The notes: a model not told the origin generated them from the letters alone. A stretch of 64,000 nt of DNA from Juglans regia (GCF_001411555.2 NC_049916.1:25686558-25750557), one strand, 5' to 3'; shown: positions 47,340-59,809, counted from the first letter of the stretch. A program made the numbers and translations.

Positions 47340-48310
47340 CATATAATTGCTCAATTAGTTCTCCATTTAATACTTTGAGAATTGGGCCTATCAAGAAACT
47401 CAGCCAAATATGAAGGTATATTCAAGCCTGCTTCTTGCATTGTTTGAAAAATTGTGAAATGGTTGCATGAATTAAATCTGATGATTAAACCATCAATGGG
47501 CATAAAAAGGTTGGATGATGTTTCTATTTTAAGTTTCTTGAGAATTCCATTATTGAAGACTAAATTGAAAACCTTTAGTATAATCGCTGGTTGAATCCCT
47601 CTATTGTCGAATGAAACTTAATATCGATGAGGCCTCAAACGGCAATCCTAGGCTTGCTGGCTATGGTGGTATTATTCAAGATCATTGTGGGCAGTTTATA
47701 CATAGATTCACCATTCATTTGGGGGTTGGCACAAATGTTTTTGCAGAGATTTTCACAGTTAAAGCTGGTCTTTCTCTGTGTTACCAGTTTGGTTTTTATG
47801 ATGTCATTGTTGAGTCTGATGCATTGCTGATAGTTAATTGGTACATAAATAGGAAAAAGCCCCTGACCTGCAGGTATGTGAATATTTTGGAGGATATATT
47901 TTACTTTAACAAGTTTATAAGCTTTGACATGCATCATATATACAGAGAAGGTAATGGTGTGGCAGAGGGATTAGCTAATCTTGAAACTTTAGGTATTAAT
48001 TTTTCTTTCTCTTCCATTTTACAATTACCTAGAAATTTGTATAGAATTTTTGTTATTAATAAATTTGGTTTACCAAATTTTAGACGGAAATAGTTTCTTT
48101 TGGACATTTGCTTTATTTATGTTATAGATACTTTAGAACAATTAATGTAAGTAGTTTTTTTTTTTCTTAGAATGAAAGGTTTTGAAAAGAGTTTTGGTTT
48201 CGGGATTTATGTAACCCCCAAAGCTCTTATATATACCGATTGTTATCCATCCGCCATAAGAGATGGCTATTAATAAAATTGGGGATATTGTCCCTCTTCA
48301 TAAAAATATA
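47340..48310 (+). pseudogene. LINE 3' fragment with RNase H domain, unit 1
   Basis: An uninterrupted frame at 47611-48093 encodes 160 residues: KLNIDEASNGNPRLAGYGGI, then DHCGQF, AEIFTVKAGL, VESDALLIVNWY and YREGNGVAEGLANL. This is the RNase H domain at the end of plant LINE ORF2 (RVT_3 type). The usual Asp of 'VADALAN' is Glu here, so the catalytic set may be changed. 47340-47600 gives broken pieces of the upstream linker. The 3' tail (48190-48310) ends in an A-rich stretch. It is a relic: the reverse transcriptase part is absent. Confidence 0.75.
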
Positions 48311-48319
48311 AAAATAAAT

Positions 48320-49230
48320 GAAATAATTTTGATGTGTGAACTGGCAAGCCATTTAGGATTATTTAGATATTGAATTTATTTTTATTGGATCTTTTAATGA
48401 CTATATCACTTGTCTATTTATTTGAGTTCACCATTCCTTGACAAATACACCAACTTTTTTTTGCCCGGCACCTTTATGCTACTCGTTAACTGCAATATTA
48501 GTGGCGGTTTTTTTTCTTTAGAAAATGGTTGAAAGTTTTTTAATAAGTTATTCTATTATTATGCATGTGTGTAGAACACATTATTTACAACATTTAAATA
48601 GATCGTTTTGATTTATAATATTTAAATTTTAAAATTTAAAATTTATCTATTAAATCAAATTATGTCATGTAAGTATTTTAGTAAGTGTATTCTATATATC
48701 GGCTTGAGAATATTTTTTTTCTTTCTTAAGAGAAAACCTATTTATATGATGTACTTTTACACACCCAACACACCGCTAATGTACTATATATGCTAAAAAA
48801 CTATTGGTATTTTAGTTATTTTTAAGTTATAATAATGGATCCCACTATAAGTGGCCTTGTTAACAAACCGACTTATATGTAGCAAAATTTAAAAAGTGAA
48901 TAAATCTAAAAACACATAAAAAAATAAATTATTTTTTAATGATAAACTTTACTTTTTTAAAACAGAAATATGCTAAGCTCGTGCGCTCTAAAATTGTATC
49001 TAGCAATATTATTCCGCTATGTTAATTAAAACTGCAGCATTAATTGCATTAAACCATATCATGTGTAGCTCTCTTGCCATTAATTGACCGAATAAATAGC
49101 TGTTAAGTCATATTTATTAGGCTCTCTATTATAGAGAAAAATCAAGGTAAAAAAATTTCAAAAGATTATGTGATACATTTGAGAGAGTTTCTAATATTTA
49201 AGGAAATTAATTAGAAAATTGTGTTTTCTA
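48320..49230. other. AT-rich non-coding end of unit 1
   Basis: Matches 11610-12550 and 58490-59390. No gene or regulatory signal is supported. Confidence 0.5.
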
Positions 49231-49234
49231 GTAG

Positions 49235-49421
49235 AGGTGCGTTTGGATGTTGAATTGACTTGAATTGAGTTGAGTTGAGATAATAAAATATTGTTAGAAT
49301 ATTATTATTTATTATTATTATTATTTTGAGATTTGAAAAAATTGAATTGTTTATTATATTTTATGTTGAAATTTGAAAAGATTGTAATGATAAGTTGAGA
49401 TGAATTGAGATATATTTTTAG
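49235..49421. mobile_element. MITE at the unit junction
   Basis: It starts 'gtgcgtttggatgttgaat' with repeats of 'gagttgagttgaga' and goes on with 'attattatt' runs. It ends against the CACTA end that opens unit 2. In unit 2 the same element (59397-59489) is cut after 'gagatttgaaaa'. Thus both unit ends lie in this MITE, which makes it a candidate for the recombination site. Confidence 0.6.
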
Positions 49422-49601
49422 TGACGGTTGAACAGTAAACCGTCATCAATTATTTTCTGTGATGCACATTAGGTGACAGTCGTGGTAACGGTTTCAAACC
49501 GTCACCAAATATCTTTCGTGATGGTTTGGCAATTTTTTGTGACGTTTTCTTCTTTCACAAAATACAAATTGTGTTGTGGTGTGTATATCTAGTATTCCTC
49601 G

Positions 49602-51082
49602 TAATTTTTTTTTTTTTTTTTTTGGCCAAAAAGGAGGGCGGCACCGCCGGCACTTTATTAAGAAAGTCCTCACTCAGGACGGAGGAAAACCTTACGCACA
49701 AGAAAATCAAAACTACACTATAAATAAAAACAAACCCAACAAAGCAAAATCAAACCTAACAAGCTTACAAAAACCAAGTTACAATATAACATGTGGTAGA
49801 TCAATCGTATCCAACCGAAGCATACCTTTCAATTTACAAGGCAAAGAAACAAAATCAACAAAAGTATAATTGTGACCTTCCTCTCCCTGAAGAGCGAGGA
49901 AATCCGCCACATTATTCCCTTCCCGAAATTGATGTTCAATGGTGAAATGCACATCCCTCAATAAGACCAAGAGATCATTCCAATAATCTCATAAGTACCA
50001 AACCATGCACTTGTAACTAAGCAACCAAGAAACAACCAAACTGGAATCACTCTCAATAATAATCTGATTGAAACCCAACTCTTTACACAAAGCTATACCA
50101 TCAATTAACGTCCACAATTTAGCCTCATTGTTCGTACCCTGCCCAAAGAAAGAGGAAAAGGCCCCTTTGAAAGTACCTCGATGATCACGAATGATGCCTC
50201 CTCCACCATACCTCTCCAAGTTGCCACGGCAACTCCCTAACATTCAGTTTGACCCATCCTTTAGCTGGTTTTGCCCAATAAACAAGTCTCGGTTTAGGCT
50301 GAACATGATCAACGCAAGGAACTTCAAGAGCCCGAAGAATATCCTCGTCTCTAACCGAAAGAGGCCATTGTTTCACCAGGAGAGATGAAGTCTTCCTTAG
50401 CCACATTTTAACTACCATCCAAACCTCCGACGCTGACTCTATTTTATTTTCCATCCGAGCCTTGTATCATCCCAACCGAAGACGGCAAGTGATAATGGAC
50501 AGGATGATGCCAAGCAAAGTGCCCTTATGGCTTGATTTCTTTGCTAAACTAAACCACTACAGAACTGTCGCCCACCATGACATACCAGCAACATAATTAA
50601 TTCCCAGTGCAATGGCAGCAATCTTCCATACTTCTGCAGTTAGACTCCCATTACGTAATACATTATTTAAATTTTCAGAATGGCCTTGAGAGCAGCAGTC
50701 ACACCGAGAGGCCAATGGGATTCCTAGAGCTTGCACCTGAGAGTCAAAGGACAGCCCATTAAAACGAGCTTTCCACATACACACGGATACCTTCTTTGGG
50801 AGGAGGTGGTACCAAATCCAATCCATGCCCAGATGCTCAATACCTTTTACACGAATTACTTCCCACGCCGAGGCCGACGTAAACACTCTAGTTCCTACCG
50901 GTTTCTAGATGGTAATATCTACTCCAGTCTTCCCAGCCACTATTTCGTGCATAGCTTCCTCTGTTTTATCAATCCTGATTAGCTCAACAAGATAATTCTC
51001 ATCCCATGATCCATTGATCCAAGTATCCTTTATTTTTATTTCAGTATGCACAACATCCCTACTGGCATATAGAGGCCCACTT
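49602..51082 (-). mobile_element. 5'-truncated LINE relic (L1-type), unit 2
   Basis: A copy of the unit-1 LINE: RT zinc-binding region at 50886-50557, linker at 50454-50185, RNase H at 50243-49989 and the terminal piece at 49970-49779 with HQFREGNNVADFLALQGEEG. Poly-T at its left edge is the reverse poly-A tail. The same breaks are present as in unit 1, so the LINE was dead before the duplication. Confidence 0.8.
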
Positions 51083-51250
51083 GCCAACCAGCGATCAAAT
51101 CGTTATGAATGTGTCAAGTAAGAAAATCATGCGGCGCTTGCACAGCTCATGCATATATCTAGCATTACTAATTCATTTGTTCTTCCTGGGAATGTGTGAA
51201 CTGTGAAGTAACCACACATTATATTGTAGCTCTGCATTCCCTTTTGATAG

Positions 51251-51897
51251 TGACGCCGGACAGAATAGCGATTATTCTGCATGCTAGTTTCAACAGATAA
51301 TTCACAGGAAATAAAACAAGAGAACAGCCCAAAAATACAGAGAAAACCGGTATCTGATGTTCAATTTAATTATCAATATTCAAGAGTGACCATATCAACC
51401 CACAAGCTGATTATAATAGCTAAAAATCGATTGTATTCGAATTTTACCAAAAATAACAAAATCTCAATAATCATGCCAAAATATTAAATATGTAAATAAA
51501 GAAGTAATCTGCCAAAAATTTGGCCCAAATCGAGTTTAGAATCACTTCCAAAACAGTAAATGAAATATTACCATAAAAAGAAACAAATGACTAAAAATAG
51601 GAAATTGAAGGGGAAAACAGTGGAATCTGACTTCCAAAATGATGCACAGTGAGAGTAGCTGGTGCCCACAACATGTGCGCCGAAAAGAGCTTTCCGAATT
51701 GGGGTCATATGCGCGATTCTGATACCCGTAGTCAAAGTTATGGCCAAAATACCGAGACGTGCCCAAAACTGCCACAATCAAGGAAAGATCACGATTTCTT
51801 GTCCTCTTTGCGCTAATCTGCCACCTCTAGGTAATTCAGCGCAGTCAAAGTGCAGTCTGACAACTCAGCATCATCTGACTTAGATCCTCTTGCATCA
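51251..51897. mobile_element. Solo LTR, 647 bp, unit 2
   Basis: TGACGCCGG to TGCATCA, the same length as in unit 1. The left flank is GATAG and the right flank GACAG, one base changed from the perfect repeat in unit 1. Confidence 0.8.
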
Positions 51898-51904
51898 GAC
51901 AGGG

Positions 51905-52850
51905 ATTTTGTATCATTTCAGCAGTTGCTCAAAGTTTTGGTTGATACTGTACCTAAAAAAATCATGAGAATTATATGCTGAATTTAAAGGAACAGTGATT
52001 GTGATACTCTGTACATTGGTTGCAAAAGACTGAAAAGATGTTCAATGCATTGAATTCATCAAATTTTAGTTAAAAGAATTAAAACAGTAGCATTTTTTGT
52101 CGATTAAAAGTAACCCTTTAGAGATGGGGCTTGGGACTCGGGAGTACGAGGTTATCCATACGTAAACATGATAGTAGATAGTTCCTGGAGGCCTTTGACT
52201 AATCCACAAATTTTCAAACTCTGATTTAAACGTTTTGATAGAGCCGGAAAAGCACTCAGAAGGACTGCAAGCAAAGTTGAAGAAGCGATGGCTAAAAAAA
52301 ACCTCTACAAGTAAAACAACCCAAAATGCATGTGGCTGGGTTTCTCGTGGAGTACTACTCCTGGTCCGACTACTCCGGTCTCCGGAAACACGTACGCCCA
52401 AGTAATTTAGCAGAGAGGGTGATGACAATGTTAATTTTTGTGCACATATATAAGGATATGTGGTCTCTAGGACCATGGGCGTGTAACTGTTCAACCCATT
52501 TGATCTTTAACTAGTCTTCGAGCTTACAATAATTATTCTATTCGAACATATTTTTCTTTGTAATTCCTTGAGAAGAATATCGCTATATAAGAAGTAAGAA
52601 TATGGAATCGATCTTGTCTGGAAAGCAAAATACTCTATAATTTTCACATATATATATACATATATTTATATATGCGCTGCTACCCAAAAAGAACAAAAAA
52701 AAAGAGAGAGAAAGTGAGAGAGAGGATAGTGCATAAATTAAATACCATCTTATTTCATTGTAATTTTAATTTTATGACGTTACAACAAAACATAGGAAAT
52801 CTTAATTTATTCGAACCATGCATGCAATGGATCATTATGGTTGTTCCAAA
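51905..52850. other. GLP-5 3' flank, no supported gene
   Basis: Counterpart of 41580-42520. The minus-strand frame 52494-52066 is longer here than in the other copies only because of small length changes, so it is not considered a gene. Confidence 0.45.
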
Positions 52851-52857
52851 CATTTCT

Positions 52858-53751
52858 CTAACTGTTGGTAAACCATAACTGCTTCTGAAGGTATTCAACC
52901 AATTTCTTGTCCACCTGGAAGGCCTTGGTGAGAACATCGGGATTGATTTTTGGGTCAGATCCGAAGACTGCATTTGCAATGTCGATGCGCCCTTCATTCT
53001 GGCTGTTAAAACCAGCAAAGGCAATTGCGTTAGTCTTTCCCACATTCCACTGGAAGTGAATGAGACCAATTGGGAATATAATGACATCTCCTGGGTATAG
53101 TATTTTGGTGAAGAGGCGATTACCATCTCCGTTGGACGTGACAAACCCAGCGTACAGAGTACCCTGTAAGACTATGAGAAATTCAGTGCCGCGTGGGTGG
53201 GTGTGGGGAGGATTCAGACCATATGGAGCAAAGTCAAGGCGAGCCAAGGATATGCCTAGGGTGTTAAGTCCTGCTAGATTGTCCACATTCACAATAGTGA
53301 TGTTCGACCCGAGAGGATTTGAAGTGTTTCTGGGAACGTTTAGTCCCGAAAAGAAGAAGTCATTAGCTGAGACAAGTTTTGGATCCTTGCAGAACTTTCC
53401 ATTCACAAATACTGCAACAAGAAAAGTAGTGTATCATCATCACAAATGGGAGAGACACTTCCCACAACAATGGGAAATAACATAAACATATGATGCAGAA
53501 ATCGAAAGTACTATAGTTACATTAATCTATGGATTCATAACATGAGATAAACCATCCATGTTGATGCTTGAAATGATTTCTACTACAGAATGTAATGATA
53601 ACAATAGTAATGATAATGTTAACGTACAAGCAGAAGCGGGATCCTTGACCGCAACACAAAAGTCCTGTAGAGGACTAGGGTCACCGGCAGAGGCGAGAGA
53701 GCAAGCCAAAGCCAACAGGGCCACAGTGACGATCAGGTACTTAGCTTTCAT
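52858..53751 (-). CDS. Germin-like protein, subfamily 1 type (GLP-5), intact
   Basis: Exon 1 is 53751-53628 (124 nt) and exon 2 is 53411-52858, with a 216-bp intron; the product is about 225 residues. The signal peptide, the cysteines in DFC and KFC, the germin box HTHPRGTE and the last ligand His are all present. The motif after that His reads HFQWN, with Trp where the other copies have Leu; this residue lies near the metal site, so an effect on the pocket is possible but unproven. The residue after SASA is Gly. The gene has all features of an expressed secreted cupin and is a recent paralogue of GLP-4. Confidence 0.92.
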
Positions 53752-53850
53752 GATGATCTGCATGTTTGAGGATGTCTCTAGCACTAGCTTTTAGGTTGTG
53801 TATTCTTAATTGCTTGGGTGAGAGGTGAGATATGTTGCCTGGAAACATGT

Positions 53851-53860
53851 CTATTTATAG
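53851..53860 (-). promoter_or_regulatory. TATA box of GLP-5
   Basis: CTATAAATAG on the minus strand, about 100 bases upstream of the start codon. The promoter sequence around it is almost identical to that of GLP-4. Confidence 0.7.
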
Positions 53861-53869
53861 ACCTAGGGG

Positions 53870-55330
53870 GTGTCTGCAGTACTGAACCGGTCTATATATG
53901 CGCATGTTTTTTTCTCGGCACTGTAAGATCAACTAGACTTGGCAAGTCTATTTAATTAACATTTATAAGCTATAACTAATGCTGGCAGATATTGAAAACG
54001 CAACCAAATCGGCCAATTAAATCAGTTGATGGAATGGTTAATTCATCTGATTTAATGTTGATTTGGGCCAATCCCAAATAAACACTAATTACTTATTTAT
54101 GGATATTTAGGATCGATGTTTGAAATTGAAAAAATGGCTGGTCAGGAAATTACCTGCATGTAACCATTCCAATTACCTGAATATAACTAATTAACATTTA
54201 GGATCGTTTCTTTTGTGTTATAATTTTATTTTAATTACTGTGAATTCTAACATCATATAATATTGATAAAATTCATAACTATCAATAAATTTATAATTTT
54301 TTGATGTAATATTAAATTATTAAAAAATTAAAAATAATTTGCTTTTTAGAAATTTATCTGTCAGAATCTTGAAAAAATAAAAATAAACATGAAAAATTCA
54401 TGGCTGTTTAATTTCATACGCTCATCTGTTACATTTGACGTACGCTGGCCTGGCATACTGGCTGCACGCATGCACTTGTCATGCATGATGTTCTCTACAC
54501 TTCTTTTCTTCAACAATATATGGAAAAGGGAGAGGTTGTTTTCAGATAAATTTTGGGCATTTAGATTTTTTAGGATTTGTACTTTAAAGAAATAAGAGGT
54601 CAAAGACGTACTGAAAGTGGCCGGGAGAATGATTGAGGAAGCCGTCTCTTCTTCTCTTTCTTTTTTTCCCAATACATGTGATTATCAGAGAAATTATTTT
54701 CAGAGAAATTTTGGTCGTTTAGATTGACTATCTAGCTATAGGATTTATACGTTATGACTTTAAAGAAAGAGATCAAAGACGTATAGGAAGCCCTCTTTTC
54801 TCAATACATTTGATTATCGGATAGAAAACGTAATTGTTGTGACAACTATCTCTATAGAAACTATTTATTATCGGATAGAAAACGTTGCGTCTTAATATCA
54901 TAAAGTTAAAAGTCGCTCCCATGAGATGTTTTCAAAATAGATAGTACTGAAACTATAACAAATTAAAATACATGATCCAATGGCACTTGGGATTTGGGTA
55001 GCTCTAACTGCGGCGCCCCCCTAAAAGGAAATTCCAACCCCCCCCCCCACAGATTTCTTAAATCAGTTCATACCCAACCTTTACGTGTTTGATTGCGAAA
55101 CCTCAACCATCTAGACTAGTCTACAAAACGTCACGACATGACACTTGGCATATATAGAAACGATTTGGGTCAAATTAATTACATGGACTTTATCATGAGT
55201 TTTGTGGATTAATGCATGTCTAGCTAGCTAGATGAACGAAATCAGCTATGTAATGTTTAATAATCATACATGAAGGAATGGTTCATCCATTATATAAATA
55301 AAAAATAAAAAAAAATAGGATCATGAAGAT
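53870..55330. other. GLP-5 upstream region, no gene
   Basis: Counterpart of 43540-45120, with one copy of the 200-bp unit. 54790-55150 matches 6380-7010 in the older block, including 'cgttgcgtcttaatat' and 'gctctaactgcggcgcccccc'. A C-run of ten lies near 55039-55048. Confidence 0.5.
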
Positions 55331-55333
55331 TAA

Positions 55334-55830
55334 GAGCATTGGCATTGGATTAGCCAAATGCCTTTTTATCTTTAAATTTAGCAAATATCATCTATATTTA
55401 CTCCACATTGAATTAGTTAAATTGTTTTCATCCAAACTATAAACTACAGTAAATCCATTCTTATTTTCAAATATAAAAAAAACTATAGCAAGTTTAAAAG
55501 TATTTTTTTAGATTATTATATTATAGATATGAGATTTTTGTTCATATGAGATTTTACCATTTATATACATATGAGATTATTATATTATAGATTGTTAGAT
55601 TGTGAAAATAAAAATGAATATGATTTGTTTGAGGTTATTGAAGATTATGAAAATAAAATAAAAATTAATTAAAAAATATAAATAATAAAAATAATAATAT
55701 TTTATTATTATAGAGAGAGTGATAATTAATCCAATGTAGATTTCAAGTTTTGGATGATTAGCTAAAAGTGAAAAATCTACATATTAGTCAAAATTTAAAG
55801 AATAAGATGGCCAATTCAATGCTAATGCTC
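55334..55830. mobile_element. PIF/Harbinger-type MITE, unit 2
   Basis: Same 497-bp element with the TAA duplication at 55331-55333 and 55831-55833. The insertion predates the tandem duplication. Confidence 0.72.
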
Positions 55831-55839
55831 TAAGGCGAG

Positions 55840-57540
55840 TGATCTTACGTCGTACCTTCTATGCAAAAAGAAAATTAACGTAGACGGCGGTTCAGTGATA
55901 TTTATATGTAATTTTTTTATCTTAAATTAATTGTATCATTAGTAATTATATATGCCATGCATTGATGTAGCATATTTTGAATTTTTTTTATTGGTCAAAT
56001 ATTGAAATAATTATAAGTTATTTAAAATATATCATATTCGCATGGTGTGACTGGAAATAATAAAATTCATAATAAAGAACAATATTTTTCTACAAAGGTA
56101 ATTAAGATATCTTCAAGTACTATATAACGAAATTAGGATTTCCTAAATACTTCTTCGTCTCCACGTTAATATTATAGTAAGTATTAGAAAAACTATATTT
56201 ATAAACCGATATAAAAAAAATGTACGTTTTGATGATCATCGATCTCCACGCGTACGCTAATTTGTAAGTAGAAAGATCTGTGAACGTCATTAAACTAAGA
56301 CCAAGATTTTGGACAAACCACATTCTAGTATATATGGAGATCGAATATTCGAAGAGATGGGCTTTTGCTTTCTTGTAAAGCTCAATTATATAATATTAAT
56401 GTACTGTAATATATGACGACATTATTGTAAAGGCCATATATTTGTTTATTAGTGAACTACGCTATTTCATTCCCATTAAATATTATATAATATCTCATGA
56501 AGTGGTCGACTTTGCTTGCATGCATTTTCAATAATATAGGTGCCAACAATAGTACTGCATGCATGATATATGGTTAAAATCAAAGAAGGGTTCACATACA
56601 CATTAAAAGAAGATCTTTAAGCGACCAAATCTTTCGATTTAGAGCATTTGCGTGTGAACTTGCATGCATCTTGCGCCCGTACGCATGCCGATGTTTTCAG
56701 ATACTCTCTGAAAATAAACACCTATTTTTTATCTCATCTCATTTCATCTCTTATTATTTTATCACTATTTATCACCTATACTATTCGCAGAAAAATCAGC
56801 CAGTGGAGCCTATCATTTCTTTCTCCTGTGTTCATCTTTCGATAGCAAATAACTTTTATGAGTGGGTCCTAGTGGTAAACATTAGTGGGTCCCAATGGCA
56901 GGAAAACTCTGAAATGTTGGAAAAAAAAAAAGCAACACAACCCATGAAAAAAAAACACTACAAGAAAAACAGCCTTTTGCGGTGTTTAAATTTGCCGCTA
57001 ATAACCCAGAAAATCGCTGCAACCATAAACAAACAATTTTATCTTATATCATCTTATCTCATCTATATTCAACATATCTCAATATTATTCACACATATTT
57101 CAAAAAATCTCATTTCATCTCTAAAAACAAACGAGGCTAAGTTTCCCTTCATACGTTGTATCCTCGTAAAAGTATTAACAATAATATTAATAAAATGCTA
57201 ATAGCAATTGCAAGTGCATGCTTAAATTTCGAATCCACAAACCAAGTTTGAGATCGATGTCATTTCTGACTGTTAATAATTAATACATGCTCTTAGTTTC
57301 TTCTTAAAAAAACTAGACAATAAACGAAAAATAAAAAGATTCACTCCTGGATTTCCAACGACGTTGCTAGTTGCAAAAAGTTCAACAGTACCTTATCTTT
57401 ATCTTCTTCCATGCAGTGCCAATTACTTGATGCGTTGGTCCTTTCTTCTGATCTCGATCCCTGCAAGTTCAACGTACCGCGTACATCGATCAAAACAGGG
57501 TTAGGACCAAATGATATTCTATTTGAAAAAGAAAAAAAAA
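55840..57540. other. Non-coding part of unit 2
   Basis: Counterpart of 45640-47330. The open frame 56671-57201 (176 residues) is low-complexity and is split in unit 1 by small length changes, so it is not called. The CACTA-like end CACTACAAGAAAAACAGCCT lies at about 56955. Confidence 0.45.
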
Positions 57541-57549
57541 AATCAGATT

Positions 57550-58480
57550 CATATAATTGCTCAATTAGTTCTCTGTTTAATACTTTGAGAATTGGGCCTA
57601 TCAAGAAACTCAGCCAAATATGAAGGTATATTCAAGCCTGCTTCTTGCATTATTTGAAAAATTGTGAAATGGTTGCATGAATTAAATCTGATGATTAAAC
57701 CATCAATGGGCATAAAAAGGTTGGATGATGTTTCTATTTTAAGTTTCTTGAGAATTCCATTATTGAAGACTAAATTGAAAACCTTTAGTATAATCGCTGG
57801 TTGAATCCCTCTATTGTAGAATGAAACTTAATATCGATGAGGCCTCAAACGGCAATCCTAGGCTTGTTGGCTATGGTGGTATTATTCAAGATCATTGTGG
57901 GCAGTTTATACATGGATTAACCATTCATTTGGGGGTTGGCACAAATGTTTTTGCAGAGATTTTCACAATTAAAACTGGTCTTTCTCAGTGTTACCAGTTT
58001 GGTTTTTATGATGTCATTGTTGAGTCTGATGCATTGCTGATAGTTAATTGGTACATAAATAGGAAAAAGCCCCTGGCCTGCAGGTATGTGAATATTTTGG
58101 AGGATATATTTTACTTTAACAAGTTTATAAGCTTTGACATGCAGCATACATACAGAAAAGGTAATGGTGTGGCAGAGGGATTAGCTAATTTTGAAACTTT
58201 AGGTATTACTTTGTCTTTCTCTTCCATTTTACAATTACCTAGAAATTTGTATAGAATTTTTGTTATTAATAAATCTGGTTTACCAAATTTTAGATGGAAA
58301 TAGTTTCTTTTGGACATTTGCTTTATTTATGTTATAGATACTTTAGAACAATTAATGTAAGTAGTTTTTTTTTTCTTAGAATGAAAGGTTTTTAAAAGAG
58401 TTTTGGTTTCGGGATTTATGTAACTCCCAAAGCTCTTATATATACCGATTGTTATCCATCCGCCATAAGAGATGGCTATA
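57550..58480 (+). pseudogene. LINE 3' fragment with RNase H domain, unit 2
   Basis: The frame 57821-58303 (160 residues) mirrors 47611-48093: KLNIDEASNGNPRLVGYGGI, VESDALLIVNWY, KGNGVAEGLANF. About ten residues differ from unit 1, more than between the two GLPs, which fits relaxed selection. No reverse transcriptase part is present. The 3' tail is shorter than in unit 1. Confidence 0.75.
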
Positions 58481-58489
58481 AAAATAAAT

Positions 58490-59390
58490 AAAGTAATTTT
58501 GATGTGTGAACTGGCAAACCATTTAGGATTATTTAGATATTGGATTTATTTTTATTGGATCTTTTAATGACTATATCACTTGTCTATTTATTTGAGTTCA
58601 CCATTCCTTGACAAATACACCAACTTTTTTTTGCCCGGCACCTTTATGCTACTCGTTAACTGCAATATTAGTGGCGGTTTTTTTTCTTTAGAAAATGGTT
58701 GAAAGTTTTTTAATAAGTTATTCTATTATTATGCATGTGTGTAGAACACATTATTTACAACATTTAAATAGATCGTTTTGATTTATAATATTTAAATTTT
58801 AAAATTTATCTATTAAATCAAATTATGTCATGTAAGTATTTTAGTAAGTGTATTCTATATATCGGCTTGAGAATATTTTTTTTCTTTCTTAAGAGAAAAC
58901 CTATTTATATGATGTACTTTTACACACCCAACACACCGCTAATGTACTATATATGCTAAAAAACTATTGGTATTTTAGTTATTTTTAAGTTATAATAATG
59001 GATCCCACTATAAGTGGCCTTGTTAACAAACCGACTTATATGTAGTAAAATTTAAAAAGTGAATAAATCTAAAAACACATAAAAAATAAATTATTTTTTA
59101 ATGATAAATTTTATTTTTTTAAAACAGAAATATGCTAAGCTTGTGCGCTCTAAAATTGTATCTAGCAATATTATTCAGCTATGTTAATTAAAACTGCAGC
59201 ATTAATTGCATTAAACCATATCATGTGTAGCTCTCTTGCCATTAATTGACCGAATAAATTGCTGTTAAGTCATATTTATTAGGCTCTCTATTATAGAGAA
59301 AAATCAAGGTAAAAAAATTTCAAAAGATTATGTGATACATTTGAGAGTTTCTAATATTTAAGGAAATTAATTAGAAAATTGTGTTTTCTA
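58490..59390. other. AT-rich non-coding end of unit 2
   Basis: Counterpart of 48320-49230. Nothing is supported here. Confidence 0.5.
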
Positions 59391-59488
59391 GTAGAGGTGC
59401 GTTTGGATGTTGAATTGAGTTGAGTTGAGATAATAAAATATTGTTAGAATATTATTATTTATTATTATTATTATTTTGAGATTTGAAA

Positions 59489-59800
59489 ACATTAATTGCA
59501 GTACTAGATCCTGAATTTCGTTCCAATTCATACTGTAATTTCTTCAAGTGCATGCATTTGGATTACTAGCATGCAGCAATAATATTGGAACAAGTGGATC
59601 CTGTCCAGTAACTCGTGGATCCCTTACGCCTGACTTTAGACAAATCTCAGGAAAACAGAGAAGTTGACCAACCCATGCACTATGAACGCATTCTTCGAGT
59701 AGATCACCTATTTCTTGAGTGGCTGCTCTCAAAAGGCGTAAAATATACAAGTAAGATCCGTATACAAGTAGATCACCTATTTCTTGAGTGGCTGCTCTCG
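59489..59800. repeat. Dioxygenase 3' flank without the gene
   Basis: Directly after the truncated MITE the sequence matches 15280-15610, the downstream flank of the 2OGD gene. The gene and its promoter are absent. Within it, 'gtagatcacctatttcttga' is present twice (about 59699 and 59768), a private short duplication. Confidence 0.75.
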
Positions 59801-59809
59801 TGTTTTTAT

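Larger units (their letters stand above)
39081..49421. repeat. Tandem segmental duplication, unit 1
   Basis: Near-identical to unit 2 (49422-59489) with offsets of 10341 to 10207 bases. It begins within the last ~170 bp of the CACTA element and ends in a MITE. Contents: LINE relic, solo LTR, intact GLP-4, Harbinger-type MITE, LINE RNase H fragment. Differences from unit 2 include a private 200-bp tandem repeat at 44158-44557 and the loss of sequence corresponding to about 54790-54970. Confidence 0.9.
49422..59489. repeat. Tandem segmental duplication, unit 2
   Basis: It repeats unit 1 including the CACTA end (49422-49590), LINE, solo LTR, GLP, MITE and RNase H fragment. The similarity is high enough that most open frames are the same with one or two residue changes. 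It keeps about 200 bases (54790-54970) that match the older block at 6380-6500 and are missing in unit 1. Confidence 0.9.

Noticed and set aside
52066..52494. 142-residue minus-strand frame downstream of GLP-5
   Set aside because: The matching places near 2709-2918 and 41967-42170 are shorter and broken by length changes, and no domain is recognisable.
56671..57201. 176-residue frame in unit 2
   Set aside because: Unit 1 splits it into two pieces through a one- or two-base length difference in an A run; composition is low-complexity and it covers MITE sequence.
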